Assembly (NCBI GenBank): GCA_938040055.1
Contig: CALHWY010000024.1
Location: 108,304-172,303, forward strand
Length of the DNA stretch: 64,000 nucleotides
From: an uncultured Endomicrobiia bacterium
GTDB taxonomy: Bacteria > Elusimicrobiota > Endomicrobiia > Endomicrobiales > Endomicrobiaceae
Direction of reading: 5' to 3'
Shown: positions 43,891 through 53,452 of the stretch, in pieces
How the letters are laid out: each line of letters opens with the position of its first letter
How positions within the stretch are numbered: position 1 is the stretch's first letter
The notes under the pieces: model-generated
The model's input: only the letters and a program-made list of their open reading frames with translations
Told to the model about the DNA's origin: nothing
Database searches by the model: none
Position numbers and translations under genes: made by a program

Positions 43891-45544
43891 AAGAGGTTTT
43901 TATCAAATTTTTCGCATGTTCGACGGCCGCATCGCTTATTTTTTCTCCCGAAATCATCCTTGCGATTTCTTCTATGCGTTCGTTTTCCGAAAGCACTTTT
44001 GCTTTTGTATAAGTTCTTTCCAGGGCAGTCTCTTTAAATATTTTTATATGCGTCTTCGCAAAAGCGGCTACCTGGGCAAGATGAGTAATTGACAGCACTT
44101 GCTTATTTGCGGCCAGTTCGGCCAGTTTCCTTCCTATTTTCTCCCCTGTTTTTCCTCCGGTTCCGGTATCGATTTCATCGAATACCGCGGTGCGTCCGTT
44201 TTTTATGCCCGAGGAGATTTCCATAGCCAGCAGAACCCTGGAAAGTTCGCCGCCGGAAGCCGTATTCCTCAGAGGAAGAATTTTCTCTCCTTTATTCGCG
44301 CAGAACATAAATTCTATTTCATCATATCCGTTTGAAGAAGCCTCTTTCTGTCTGAAATTTATTTCAAATAAAGCGTTTTTCATTCCGAGATCTTCAAATT
44401 TTTCTTTAACGGACTTGCAGAAATCAGCTGAGGCCGCCTTTCTTTTTTCGCTGATTTTTCCGCAAATGTCATTTAATTCCTTTTCGCATAAAACAAGCTC
44501 TTTTTCAAGTTTGTCGGCGTTTTCTTTATGGTCGCGCAGCATTTTCAATTCATTTTCGGCATTTGTTTTATATTCCAGAATTTCCTTTATCGTATTTCCG
44601 TATTTTTTCTTTAATTTTTTTATCAGTTCGTCTCTTTCGAGAAAGAAGTTCAGTTTTTCAGGGTCAATTTCGGCTTTAGACAATATGCTTTCTACTTCTC
44701 TGTAAGCTTCTTCCGCATGATAGTAAGACTGCTCCGTCAGAGACAGCGCTTCGGATGCGTCCGCTCCCAAAGCGTTTATGCTTTCAATATTCTTTTTTGC
44801 TTTGGCAATGGCGTTCAGGGCCGACTTGTCATCCGAATAAAGAAGAGCGGCCGTTTCGCCGCAAAGAGACGATATTTTTTCGGCGTTTTTCAGCAAAGGC
44901 AGTTCCGCTTCAATCTTCTCATCCTCTCCGTCTTCAAGCCCGGCTTCTTCGATTTCACGTATCTGAAAAGAATAAAGATCCGCCTGTCTTTCTCTTTGCG
45001 CGTCGGATAAGTTCATCGCGCCGATTTTTGCCCTTATCTCTTTTGCCTTCTCATATATTTTAGCCGCTTTTTTTTTCATCTCTGCGGTTTTGGCCGCTTT
45101 GTCAAGAATTTCAAGCTGCGAATCCTGGCTTAGAAGCGAATGCTTTTCATTTTGTCCGTGAAAATCCACCAAATATCCGCCAAGCAAAGAAAGCGAAGAA
45201 ATGCTTACCTGCGAATCGTTTATAAAAGCTTTGCTTTTGCCGTTTTTTTCTATGGTTCTGCGTATAAGAATAATATTGTCGTTTTCATAAGGTATTGAAA
45301 GAGAGTTGAGATAATCTTTAATAAGAGGGTTTTCAACTTTAAAAGAGGCGGCGACGGCGCATGCCGAACATCCGGAACGTATGCTTGAAATATCCGCTCT
45401 TGCGCCGGTAAGCAGTTCTATCGATTTGACAAGTATGGATTTTCCCGAACCGGTTTCTCCGGATATCACGGTAAAGCCTTTATTGAAATCCATATTCAGA
45501 TCTTCTATCAGCGCATAGTTTTTTATTGAAAGAGACACAAGCAT
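43877..45544 (-). CDS. recN: DNA repair protein RecN
   Basis: A 555-residue SMC-like ATPase for double-strand-break repair. Walker A is VISGETGSGKSILV near residue 30. A long coiled coil occupies the middle (about 150-360). The C-terminal ATPase half shows the ABC signature TASGGELSRVLLAMEI and Walker B TAVFDEIDTGTGGKTG, followed by QVLSITHLAQVAA. Length is normal for RecN. The start overlaps the nadK stop by one base, and the pair forms an operon. Confidence 0.93.
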   Translation of the reverse strand: MLVSLSIKNYALIEDLNMDFNKGFTVISGETGSGKSILVKSIELLTGARADISSIRSGCSACAVAASFKVENPLIKDYLNSLSIPYENDNIILIRRTIEKNGKSKAFINDSQVSISSLSLLGGYLVDFHGQNEKHSLLSQDSQLEILDKAAKTAEMKKKAAKIYEKAKEIRAKIGAMNLSDAQRERQADLYSFQIREIEEAGLEDGEDEKIEAELPLLKNAEKISSLCGETAALLYSDDKSALNAIAKAKKNIESINALGADASEALSLTEQSYYHAEEAYREVESILSKAEIDPEKLNFFLERDELIKKLKKKYGNTIKEILEYKTNAENELKMLRDHKENADKLEKELVLCEKELNDICGKISEKRKAASADFCKSVKEKFEDLGMKNALFEINFRQKEASSNGYDEIEFMFCANKGEKILPLRNTASGGELSRVLLAMEISSGIKNGRTAVFDEIDTGTGGKTGEKIGRKLAELAANKQVLSITHLAQVAAFAKTHIKIFKETALERTYTKAKVLSENERIEEIARMISGEKISDAAVEHAKNLIKTSSIPL

Positions 45545-46365
45545 TAAACGCCCCAGTGCAGTTTTGTCTTAAGAGTCTCAAAATACGATTTGCTGCAATT
45601 TTTTATGAGTTTCAAATGTTTTTTATACAAAGAAAGTTTGACTTTTGCCCCGTTAGGCATTAAAAAACTTTCCTGTCCGTCAACCGATACGAGTATTTTG
45701 CCCGCATTGTTTTTATTCCCGGCTTTGAGTTCGGCCTCGTTTTTGCCTGAAAGTATCATAGGCCTCTGCGTTAAAGTATGGGGACAAATGGGGGTAAGAA
45801 TGAATACCGGCAGATTCGGCAGCACTATAGGGCCTGAAGCGGCTAAAGAATATGCGGTGGAGCCTGTGGGCGTGGCGAAAATTATTCCGTCGCAGCGGTA
45901 ATTTGTCGTTGATTTTTTATCTATGCTGACGGCCACGTTAATAAGAGTGCTCTCCGAAGCCGAACGAATCACGCAGTCGTTAGCGGCTATTATTTTGACC
46001 TTTTTTCCGCCGGAAACAAATTCCGCCGACAATAAAACCCTCTTTTCGACTTTTATCCCCCGTTTGAGGATGTCTTTTAAAAGCGCGTAAACTTCATTGG
46101 CGTCCGTGTCGGTAAGAAAACCCAGAGAGCCCAGGTTTATGCCTTTTACGGGAACGGAAAGAGGTGAAAAAGTTCTGATGACTTTCAGCATTGTTCCGTC
46201 GCCGCCTACCGACAAAACAAAGTCGGCCTTTCTGGGTTGTACGCTGTGGGAATCGCAGACGAAAACCCTGCATTTGTTATTTTTAAGCCATATGCCGATG
46301 TCGTCGGCCAGTTTTTTTGCGTTAGGTTTTGTTTTATTGTAAATAATGCCGGCGCTGTATTTCAT
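45544..46365 (-). CDS. nadK: NAD kinase
   Basis: A 273-residue enzyme that phosphorylates NAD to NADP. The nucleotide-binding GGDGT (SVGGDGTMLKVIR) and LGSLGFLTD are present, as is the second conserved region with NDCVIRS and CDGIIFATPTGSTAYSLAASGP. The length is normal. It lies upstream of recN, an arrangement seen in many bacteria. Confidence 0.94.
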   Translation of the reverse strand: MKYSAGIIYNKTKPNAKKLADDIGIWLKNNKCRVFVCDSHSVQPRKADFVLSVGGDGTMLKVIRTFSPLSVPVKGINLGSLGFLTDTDANEVYALLKDILKRGIKVEKRVLLSAEFVSGGKKVKIIAANDCVIRSASESTLINVAVSIDKKSTTNYRCDGIIFATPTGSTAYSLAASGPIVLPNLPVFILTPICPHTLTQRPMILSGKNEAELKAGNKNNAGKILVSVDGQESFLMPNGAKVKLSLYKKHLKLIKNCSKSYFETLKTKLHWGV

Positions 46366-46455
46366 TGATTTTTCCTAATATGCTATAATTGTAAAATCCG
46401 GTTATCAAATATCAGTATTATATAATAAAAATATCCGATTATAAAAGGCGGTTAT

Positions 46456-47748
46456 ATGTTTTGGCAAAAAGAAATCGAGACTGCTTCACGCGGTGAAATA
46501 CGAAAGTTGCAGCTGGAAATGCTTAACGGCACCATAGAGAGAGCGAAAAAATCGAAGTTTTACGCCGCAAAACTTTCAGGCGTAAACTCCGTTGACGATA
46601 TAAGCCGGCTGAGAGATTTGCCGTTTACGACCAAAGAAGATCTCAGAAACGGTTTCCCTTATGATTTTCTCGCGTCGGATCTGGGAGAAGTGGTGCGTCT
46701 TCATTCGTCTTCGGGCACCACGGGCAATCCCACGGTCGTTTACCATACGGCGGACGATCTTGAAAACTGGGCGAATATCTCGGCCAGATGCATGTATGCC
46801 GCCGGCGCCAGAAAAAACGATATTTTCCAAAATACCATGGGCTACGGGCTGTTTACCGGCGGACTGGGTTTTCATTACGGTGCGGAAAAACTGGGGATGA
46901 TGACTATTCCTATAGGTCCCGGCAACAGCAAACGGCAGGCTTGGTTTATGCGGAATTTCGGCACTACGGCGGTGCACATCCTTCCGAGCTACGCCCTCAG
47001 GCTTTATCACAGCATGAAAGAGGACGGACTGGATCCGAAAAAAGATCTGAAACTGAGAATATTTTTTATCGGAGCGGAACCTCACACGGAGGAAATGCGC
47101 AGGGAAATCCAGGAGCTTTACGGGGTCAAAGCTTTTAACTCATACGGGCTGTCCGAGATAAGCGGTCCGGGGGTCGCTTTTGAATGCCCGCAGCAAAACG
47201 GCATGCACATATGGGAAGATTTTGTCATACCGGAAATAATAAATCCCGATACTCTTGAAGTTCTGCCGGACGGGGAAGAAGGAGAGCTTGTTTTAACCGC
47301 GGTAAACCGCCGGGCCATGCCCTTGATAAGATACAGAACCAGAGACCTGACCAGAATAATGACGCAGCCCTGCCTGTGCGGGAGAACTCACCGCAAGATA
47401 GCGCGCATAAAAGGAAGGACGGACGATATGATGATTATTAACGGCGTGAATATTTTTCCCGTCCAGATAGAAAAAACTATTATGAATATACCGCAGGCGA
47501 GCAAAAATTATATTATTGAAATAGGCGAAAAAAATTATATGGACAAACTGTCTATTAAAATAGAAATTAATGAAGACGCTTTCAGCGGAACGCTTGAAGA
47601 TCTTGAAAGGCTGAAATGCAAAATAGAGTCCGAGCTCAAATCCGAAACGGGCGTGTCTGCGTCCGTCGGTTTCGTCGACAAGGGAACTCTTCCCGCCAAT
47701 GAAGGCAAAGCGAAAAGAGTTTATGACCTGAGAAAGAAAAACAAATAA
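46456..47748 (+). CDS. paaK: Phenylacetate-CoA ligase-family enzyme
   Basis: A 430-residue AMP-forming acyl-CoA ligase. The P-loop-like SSSGTTGNPTVVYHT, the FNSYGLSEISGPGVAFEC motif and IKGRTDDMMIINGVNIFPVQIE are typical of the PaaK family. In anaerobes these enzymes act on arylacetates released from aromatic amino acids, or in reverse to make ATP. It is followed 20 nt later by an ACT-domain gene, the usual partner, and then by a sodium symporter. An ATATAATA box (46421-46426) could be its -10 element, but the -35 is weak. Confidence 0.9.
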   Translation: MFWQKEIETASRGEIRKLQLEMLNGTIERAKKSKFYAAKLSGVNSVDDISRLRDLPFTTKEDLRNGFPYDFLASDLGEVVRLHSSSGTTGNPTVVYHTADDLENWANISARCMYAAGARKNDIFQNTMGYGLFTGGLGFHYGAEKLGMMTIPIGPGNSKRQAWFMRNFGTTAVHILPSYALRLYHSMKEDGLDPKKDLKLRIFFIGAEPHTEEMRREIQELYGVKAFNSYGLSEISGPGVAFECPQQNGMHIWEDFVIPEIINPDTLEVLPDGEEGELVLTAVNRRAMPLIRYRTRDLTRIMTQPCLCGRTHRKIARIKGRTDDMMIINGVNIFPVQIEKTIMNIPQASKNYIIEIGEKNYMDKLSIKIEINEDAFSGTLEDLERLKCKIESELKSETGVSASVGFVDKGTLPANEGKAKRVYDLRKKNK

Positions 47749-47768
47749 TATTAAAAAAGAGGTAGAAT

Positions 47769-48200
47769 ATGCCATTTCACTTGTCGGTCTTTTTAGAAAA
47801 TAAGCCGGGAAGACTTGAGAAGATAATGAAAGTTCTTGCGCAGCATTCGGTAAATTTAAGCGCGATGTCTCTTGCCAGCGCCGGCAATTTCGGGATTGTG
47901 AAAATGCTTGTGGACGATCCGCAAAAAGCTTTTGACGAACTTAAAAAACAAAATATAACCGTTACCAAAAGAAAAATAGCCGCGGTTGTAATTGACAATG
48001 TCCCCGGAGCGTTTTACGGCCTTCTCCGGAAACTTTCGGCTGAGGGAATAAATATCGAAGACTGCTACGGTTTTCTGCTTAATGACGGCAAAACCGCCGC
48101 GATGGTGCTGGAAATTGAAAACCAGCCCGACGCCGAGGCCGTTTTAAAAGCTATGGAAGTCAATGTCGTGCAAGAGGACAAAATCTATAATAAAGGCTGA
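47769..48200 (+). CDS. Tandem ACT-domain protein
   Basis: A 143-residue protein made of two ACT repeats (residues about 3-70, LSVFLENKPGRLEKIMKVL; and about 72-140, AAVVIDNVPGAFYGLLRKL). ACT domains bind amino acids. Its constant pairing with paaK-type genes suggests sensing of an aromatic amino acid or arylacetate. It has no catalytic domain. It sits in the paaK operon with a 3-nt gap to the symporter. Confidence 0.88.
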   Translation: MPFHLSVFLENKPGRLEKIMKVLAQHSVNLSAMSLASAGNFGIVKMLVDDPQKAFDELKKQNITVTKRKIAAVVIDNVPGAFYGLLRKLSAEGINIEDCYGFLLNDGKTAAMVLEIENQPDAEAVLKAMEVNVVQEDKIYNKG

Positions 48201-48203
48201 CAA

Positions 48204-49661
48204 ATGCTTTCAATAATATTGGTATCCCTTTTTGTGCTGGCTCTTATAGCTACGGGAATATGGGGGATGAAAAAAACTTCCACTCTTAATGATTTTTTTC
48301 TGGGTTCGCGCTCAATAGGTCCCTGGGTGTCCGCTTTTTCGTACGGAACTTCCTATTTTTCCGCCGTCGTATTTATAGGTTTTGCCGGAAAGTTCGGCTG
48401 GGGTTTCGGCCTTAATTCTTTATGGATAGCCGCAGGCAATGCCGTTTTAGGCGCTTTTCTTGCCTGGGTGGTTCTGGGCAAGCGCACAAGAAGGATGTCC
48501 CAAAATCTTGACGTCGTCACAATGCCGGAATTTCTTCAGGAAAGATACGGCGGCAAATATTTCAAGATTATAGCCGCCGTAATAATTTTTTTATTCCTTC
48601 TTCCTTATGCCGCCTCCGTGTTTAAAGGGCTTGGATATTTGTTTGAAGTTAATTTTAATATTTCTTTTGACGCCGCTCTTTTGATAATGGTGGCCATTGT
48701 GGCGGTTTATCTCATACTCGGCGGCTATTTCGCCATGACAATGACCGATTTTATACAGGGCTTCATAATGCTTTCCGGCGCGGTTATAATGGTTGTAATA
48801 CTGGCGGGAAAAGCCGGGGGGCTTGCCGCCGCCGTTGAAAGCATTTCTTTAAACTTTTACAAACACGTATATTCGCAGGCCGCTCCGGACTATCTGCTTC
48901 TGGCGTCCATTGTTTTTATGACTTCTTTCGGAGCCTGGGGAATGCCGCAGATGGTGCAGAAGTTTTATTCCGTTAAAAATGAAAAAGTTATCAAGATAGC
49001 GGCTTTTACCACATTGGGCTTTTGTCTTATAATTTCTTTGTGCGCCTATTTTACCGGAGCTATGTCCCATATATTTTTTGAAGCTCCGTCCGTGATAAAC
49101 GGAGTCTCCAATTATGACGCCATGGTGCCGGATCTGCTTATAAGATATCTTCCGGAAGGGGTTATGGCGGTCATTCTACTTCTGGTTCTTTCCGCTTCGA
49201 TGTCAACTCTTTCGGCTCTGGTATTGGTGTCGGCTTCCAGTATAGCCATAGACCTTTACAAGGGGCATGTTAATCCTAATATTTCGAAAAGAAACTCGGT
49301 TTTTATGATGCGTTTTTTAAGCGGTCTTTTTATTCTTATTTCTTATATGATCGCCCGCTACCAGTTTTCTTTTATAGTTACTCTTATGTCTCTTTCATGG
49401 GGAGTCGTCGCCGGAGGTTTTCTTGCCCCCTATGTTTACGGCCTGTACTGGAAAAGAACTACCAGAATCGGTGCAAAAGCCGGAATGCTCGGCGGGATAG
49501 CGTCTGCGATAATTTTATTTTATCTGCTCGGCCCGGACAAATCTCCGCTGGCTTCCAGTATAGCGATAATAATACCTTTTATGATTGTGCCGGCCGTAAG
49601 TCTGATGACCAAAAAACCGTCTCCGAGAAGAATTGTAAAAGCGTTTAAGGGGATAAAATGA
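48204..49661 (+). CDS. Sodium:solute symporter (SSS family)
   Basis: A 485-residue membrane protein with about 13 helices, from the SSS/PutP family. SAFSYGTSYFSAVVFIGFAG contains the conserved sodium-site helix, and GAWGMPQMVQKFYSVKNEK is the PutP-type loop. The substrate cannot be read from sequence; the neighbouring paaK and ACT genes suggest an aromatic or branched amino acid, or a carboxylate. It overlaps the next gene by 4 nt. Confidence 0.88.
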   Translation: MLSIILVSLFVLALIATGIWGMKKTSTLNDFFLGSRSIGPWVSAFSYGTSYFSAVVFIGFAGKFGWGFGLNSLWIAAGNAVLGAFLAWVVLGKRTRRMSQNLDVVTMPEFLQERYGGKYFKIIAAVIIFLFLLPYAASVFKGLGYLFEVNFNISFDAALLIMVAIVAVYLILGGYFAMTMTDFIQGFIMLSGAVIMVVILAGKAGGLAAAVESISLNFYKHVYSQAAPDYLLLASIVFMTSFGAWGMPQMVQKFYSVKNEKVIKIAAFTTLGFCLIISLCAYFTGAMSHIFFEAPSVINGVSNYDAMVPDLLIRYLPEGVMAVILLLVLSASMSTLSALVLVSASSIAIDLYKGHVNPNISKRNSVFMMRFLSGLFILISYMIARYQFSFIVTLMSLSWGVVAGGFLAPYVYGLYWKRTTRIGAKAGMLGGIASAIILFYLLGPDKSPLASSIAIIIPFMIVPAVSLMTKKPSPRRIVKAFKGIK

Positions 49662-50311
49662 AAAAAATCGTTTTTATTTTAAGTCTTATATCGTTTACGG
49701 TTACGGCGTATGCGGACGCGCTGCAAGACTGGGCGGACTTTGAAACTCAGCTGAGAAAAGGCGAGGTTTCCTCGGCTGAAGCGGAGTTTCTGGCAAAAAA
49801 GCTTACCCGCAATCTGGGCGGTTATGCCATGGCAAAAGAAATAACCGAAGATGCCGTTTGGGCTTTTCCGGTAAGCGGGTTTACTAAAAATGATATTTCA
49901 AATGTAAAAAAGCTTTATAAGGCGATGGCGGCGTCCGCCTCCGACACGAAATTCTTCGAAGGGGAACAGTTTTTGGCGCAGCAGTATCTGAATATTGAAA
50001 TAGCGGATAAAAACGCCGAGGAGCCCGCCGACGTTATCGCCGTAAATAACGGCATTGTGGTTTATGCCAAAAGAGGCGCCTTAACTTCCTCAAGCGGAAA
50101 CTGCGTCTGGCTTTTTAATCCTTCGCAAAATTTTTATATTTATTACGGTTATTTAAGGGATGTCGGCGTTAATGTCGGAGACATAGTAAAAAAAGGCGAC
50201 AAAATAGGAAATATAAGACCGTCCAAAACGGGTTATTTTTTGAAGTTTGCCGTTCTTATGTACGGGGACGATAAATTCGGGCTTTACACTTATTTTGAAG
50301 ATATGCCTTAG
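49658..50311 (+). CDS. Secreted M23 (LytM)-like protein with missing zinc ligands
   Basis: A 217-residue protein with a signal peptide (to about residue 20, TVTAYADA). The C-terminal half has the peptidase M23 shape (ADVIAVNNGIVVYAKRG, YYGYLRDVGVNVGDIVKKGD, KIGNIRPSKTGYFLKFAVL), but the YAHL His is replaced by GYL and the HxxxD and HxH ligands are absent. It is therefore probably an inactive peptidoglycan-binding or regulatory protein, like NlpD/EnvC-type degenerate members. It overlaps the symporter gene by 4 nt and ends the operon. Confidence 0.72.
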   Translation: MKKIVFILSLISFTVTAYADALQDWADFETQLRKGEVSSAEAEFLAKKLTRNLGGYAMAKEITEDAVWAFPVSGFTKNDISNVKKLYKAMAASASDTKFFEGEQFLAQQYLNIEIADKNAEEPADVIAVNNGIVVYAKRGALTSSSGNCVWLFNPSQNFYIYYGYLRDVGVNVGDIVKKGDKIGNIRPSKTGYFLKFAVLMYGDDKFGLYTYFEDMP

Positions 50312-50333
50312 CGGCGGTTTTGAAAAAGCGGGG

Positions 50334-50360
50334 CGGCGTTTTGTCAACGCCGGTTTTTTT
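50334..50360 (+). terminator. Terminator of the paaK operon
   Basis: CGGCGTT (50334-50340) pairs with AACGCCG (50346-50352) and is followed by a run of seven Ts. Confidence 0.85.
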
Positions 50361-50457
50361 ATTGTTTTGTCCGCCCGCGGGTTTGAAACGGGTTTTATGC
50401 GGATAAACTTTTTGTCTTGCGTGCATTTTTTTGCGGACAAAAAAGGGCGGGGCGGCT

Positions 50458-52281
50458 TTATCCGTCTTTGATTTTAAAAGTTTTTTTCTTGAGATGATAA
50501 TAAAAAGAAGGATTTTTCTTCATTTCTAAAACAGCGTTTCCGTCTATATAAATCTTTCCTCCTGCCATATCGAATTTTGCGCCGCGTTCGTAAAAATTCA
50601 TATCGACGATCCCGGTTTTCTCTGTTTTCGCAAAAGCCGGATTTGCGTTTTTTATTTGCCGCGCCGTGTCCGATTCCTTAAAACCGATGAAAGACATTTC
50701 GGCTTTTTTTATGCCCGAAAAAGACAAAAACCGCAAAAAAGAATCGATATAATATTTATCGTACCCGCCTCTTTTGCGGTAAAAAATAAAGGAGTTTGAA
50801 CTTCCGTTTTTTATCCGCAAAACGGTGACATTATGCCGGTCGTATACGGAATATATCACTTTATCTTTGTCCGCGAACGCCGGGGCAAAGATGTTTAAAA
50901 AACTTAATATTAAGCATATACCCGGAAAAATAAAACGTTTTCTGTCGTTAAAATGCGTAATTGCAAGAAAGAATAAGAAAAATATGACAATATGCAAAAC
51001 CGGCGGTTTAGCCGCGTTAAATGAAGAAAAGCCGGACTGCGCAAAAACATTTACGGAAACAAGAATAAAATGCAGCATAAAAGAAATTATTTTTGAGAGG
51101 GCAAACGACAAAGACGGAAAAATGAAAGCGGAAAAATAAAAAGCGAACCCCAGAGGCATTATGACTCCTATAAGAGGAACGATTATGATATTTGCGGCAA
51201 AAGAAATAAGCGATATTTTTGCGAAATAGTACAGACATACCGGCATAAGCGCGATCTGCGCGGAAACGGTGACGGAAAACACTCCGGTAAAAAATCTTAA
51301 AACCGCGTTTTTTATATTTCCGAATACGGAATAAATTTTCCTGTAAAAATAAATTATTCCCGCGGTCGCGGCATATGAAAGCTGGAAAGAAGCAGTAAAA
51401 AGCTGCTGCGGCGCAAACAGCAGAATCAGCAAAGCCGACAAAGCCAGCGAGTTATAGATTAGAGGTTCTCTATCCAAAGCCAGGGCAATGAGAACGGAAG
51501 AAAACATTATCGCCGCTCTCAGCGCCGGAGGATTTGCCCCTGTGGAAATTACATATAAAAAAATAAAAGGCATGCTTAAAAGCGACGCCTTTTTCAGCGA
51601 AAAACCGCATATTTTAAAAACGGTTAAAAGCAATCCTCCCGCAAAGCCTACATGCAGCCCGCTTACGACAAGAACATGCATAAGTCCCGCGTCGGCAAAG
51701 TTTTCTTTCGTCTGCGGCTCCAGAGCGGCTTTATCTCCTATTATTAAAGATTTAAAGAGGCCGGAGTAAGGTTTTTTAAAATAATCATCCGTTTTTTTTA
51801 ACAGGTCTTTTCTGAAACCGAGAGCGAGTTTCTTTACCGGATTTGCCGCGGATTCTATATGCTGGAAGGAAGACGCTTGAAGAATCGTATATATCCCCGT
51901 TCTCGCCAGATATTTTCCGTAATCGAAAACAAGAGGGAAATCCGCTTCTTTCGGTTTAGACGGTCTTCCTTCCATGCTGATAATATCTCCGTACGCTATT
52001 TGGTATCCCGGCGCAGCATACGCAAGAATTTTTTCATTTACGCGCTCATAACCGTTAAGCATCCGCGCTTTCAAAACAAAACGCTGTCCGTTTTTCACGG
52101 GTTCCGGCTCCGAAATTACTTTTCCTTCGACGATAACGGTTTTTTTGTAAGAGGCGAAGTGGTATAAAACGCTTTGTTTGGACGGTTCGAATATTCCCGC
52201 GTAATCGAGCGATATCAGAAAAGCGGCATAAAAAAAGAATACGGTTATGACGGGGCGTTTGAACAATATGGGTTTATTCAT
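50458..52281 (-). CDS. comEC: ComEC/Rec2 DNA uptake channel
   Basis: A 607-residue inner-membrane protein that moves single-stranded DNA into the cell. The N-terminal DUF4131-like region (residues about 1-170) is followed by the competence membrane domain with the signature LMHVLVVSGLHVGFAGGLLL (about 205) and NPPALRAAIMFSSVLIAL. The C-terminal part (from about 480) occupies the usual metallo-beta-lactamase position but has no HxHxDH motif, so the nuclease-like domain is degenerate. With the pilins this suggests natural competence. It lies 1 nt from mtaB in the rsmE-mtaB-comEC unit. Confidence 0.87.
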   Translation of the reverse strand: MNKPILFKRPVITVFFFYAAFLISLDYAGIFEPSKQSVLYHFASYKKTVIVEGKVISEPEPVKNGQRFVLKARMLNGYERVNEKILAYAAPGYQIAYGDIISMEGRPSKPKEADFPLVFDYGKYLARTGIYTILQASSFQHIESAANPVKKLALGFRKDLLKKTDDYFKKPYSGLFKSLIIGDKAALEPQTKENFADAGLMHVLVVSGLHVGFAGGLLLTVFKICGFSLKKASLLSMPFIFLYVISTGANPPALRAAIMFSSVLIALALDREPLIYNSLALSALLILLFAPQQLFTASFQLSYAATAGIIYFYRKIYSVFGNIKNAVLRFFTGVFSVTVSAQIALMPVCLYYFAKISLISFAANIIIVPLIGVIMPLGFAFYFSAFIFPSLSFALSKIISFMLHFILVSVNVFAQSGFSSFNAAKPPVLHIVIFFLFFLAITHFNDRKRFIFPGICLILSFLNIFAPAFADKDKVIYSVYDRHNVTVLRIKNGSSNSFIFYRKRGGYDKYYIDSFLRFLSFSGIKKAEMSFIGFKESDTARQIKNANPAFAKTEKTGIVDMNFYERGAKFDMAGGKIYIDGNAVLEMKKNPSFYYHLKKKTFKIKDG

Positions 52282-52282
52282 T

Positions 52283-53452
52283 TCATATTTCGCTGTTTTG
52301 TGATGATACGGCGACTTCGAATATTCCTTTTTCCGTACGGGCGTTTTTTACTTTTATGTAATTATCGGTCAAAGCTTTGCTTTTTCCTATGCTTACGGCT
52401 TTTCTTTTTTTTCCTTCGTTTTTTCCGATGAAAGCTTTTCTTTTTTCCCTGTCTATCTCAAAAAGATCATTAGAGCGTTTTTTTATGTCTTCAGGAGACG
52501 TTTTTTCGCCGAAAGACGACGCTTTCGTGCCCGCTCTGTCGGAATATCTGAAAATATGAAATCCGGAAAAAGGCGTCTTTCTTATAAACTCGCATGTTTG
52601 TCCGTGATGCTTCCCGGTCTCTCCCGGGAACCCCGTTATGATATCGCTTGTGACGGCCGCGTCCGGCAGCGCCGACATTATTTTTCCGATTTTTTTTTCA
52701 AAGTCTTTTGTAAGATAATGCCTGTTCATCCGTTTTAGCACCTCATCGCTTCCGGACTGAAGAGGAATATGCAGATGGCGGCATATCTTATCCGGACGGT
52801 CAATCATAAGCTCTATAAGCCTGTCGTCTATTTCGTTCATTTCCACGGACGATATTCTTACCCTGAAGCAGAGCGGTATTTTCAGTATTTCCTGCATAAG
52901 AAAAGAAAGCCCGTTTTCATATTTTCCTATGTGTATGCCGGTAAGCACTATTTCGCGGTATCCGTTTTGTACAAGCTTTTTTATTTCTTCGGCAACCGTT
53001 TCCGTCGGCTTGCTCCACAATCGCTTGCGCACATACGGAACTATGCAGTAACTGCAAAAACTGTCGCATCCGTCCTGAATTTTCACAAAAGCCCTTGATC
53101 TTTTTTCGAAATTTTCAATCGTCTGTTTTTGCGGGTCCGAAAATAATGCGCTTTTGTCGGTTTGTATTTCCATTTCAGGAAACTTTTCCGCCAGAGAGTC
53201 TTTTTTGTTTACGGCAAGACAGCCTGTTAAGACGATTTTTTTGATATTGCGCATTTTTGAAGCTTTTCTCAGCATATATTCGCATTCTTTGTCGGCTTCA
53301 GCCGTCACGGTGCACGAATTAAATATGACAAGATCGGCCTCTTCGGGTTTTATGACCCTGATAAGCCCGTCTTTTTTTAATTTGTCGGATATAAGCTGCG
53401 TTTCATACTGATTGACTTTGCAGCCGAAAGTGCGGATATAATATGTCTTCAT
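52283..53452 (-). CDS. mtaB: tRNA (t6A37) methylthiotransferase MtaB
   Basis: A 389-residue radical SAM enzyme. The N-terminal MTTase domain (RTFGCKVNQYETQLI, FNSCTVTAEADKEC, VLTGCLA) supplies three Cys for the second cluster. The SAM cluster motif is CDSFCSYCIVPYVR. The GCKVNQYE start is characteristic of MtaB, which converts t6A to ms2t6A at tRNA position 37, as opposed to MiaB. The TRAM domain at the C-terminus is short. It overlaps rsmE by 4 nt. Confidence 0.9.
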   Translation of the reverse strand: MKTYYIRTFGCKVNQYETQLISDKLKKDGLIRVIKPEEADLVIFNSCTVTAEADKECEYMLRKASKMRNIKKIVLTGCLAVNKKDSLAEKFPEMEIQTDKSALFSDPQKQTIENFEKRSRAFVKIQDGCDSFCSYCIVPYVRKRLWSKPTETVAEEIKKLVQNGYREIVLTGIHIGKYENGLSFLMQEILKIPLCFRVRISSVEMNEIDDRLIELMIDRPDKICRHLHIPLQSGSDEVLKRMNRHYLTKDFEKKIGKIMSALPDAAVTSDIITGFPGETGKHHGQTCEFIRKTPFSGFHIFRYSDRAGTKASSFGEKTSPEDIKKRSNDLFEIDREKRKAFIGKNEGKKRKAVSIGKSKALTDNYIKVKNARTEKGIFEVAVSSQNSEI

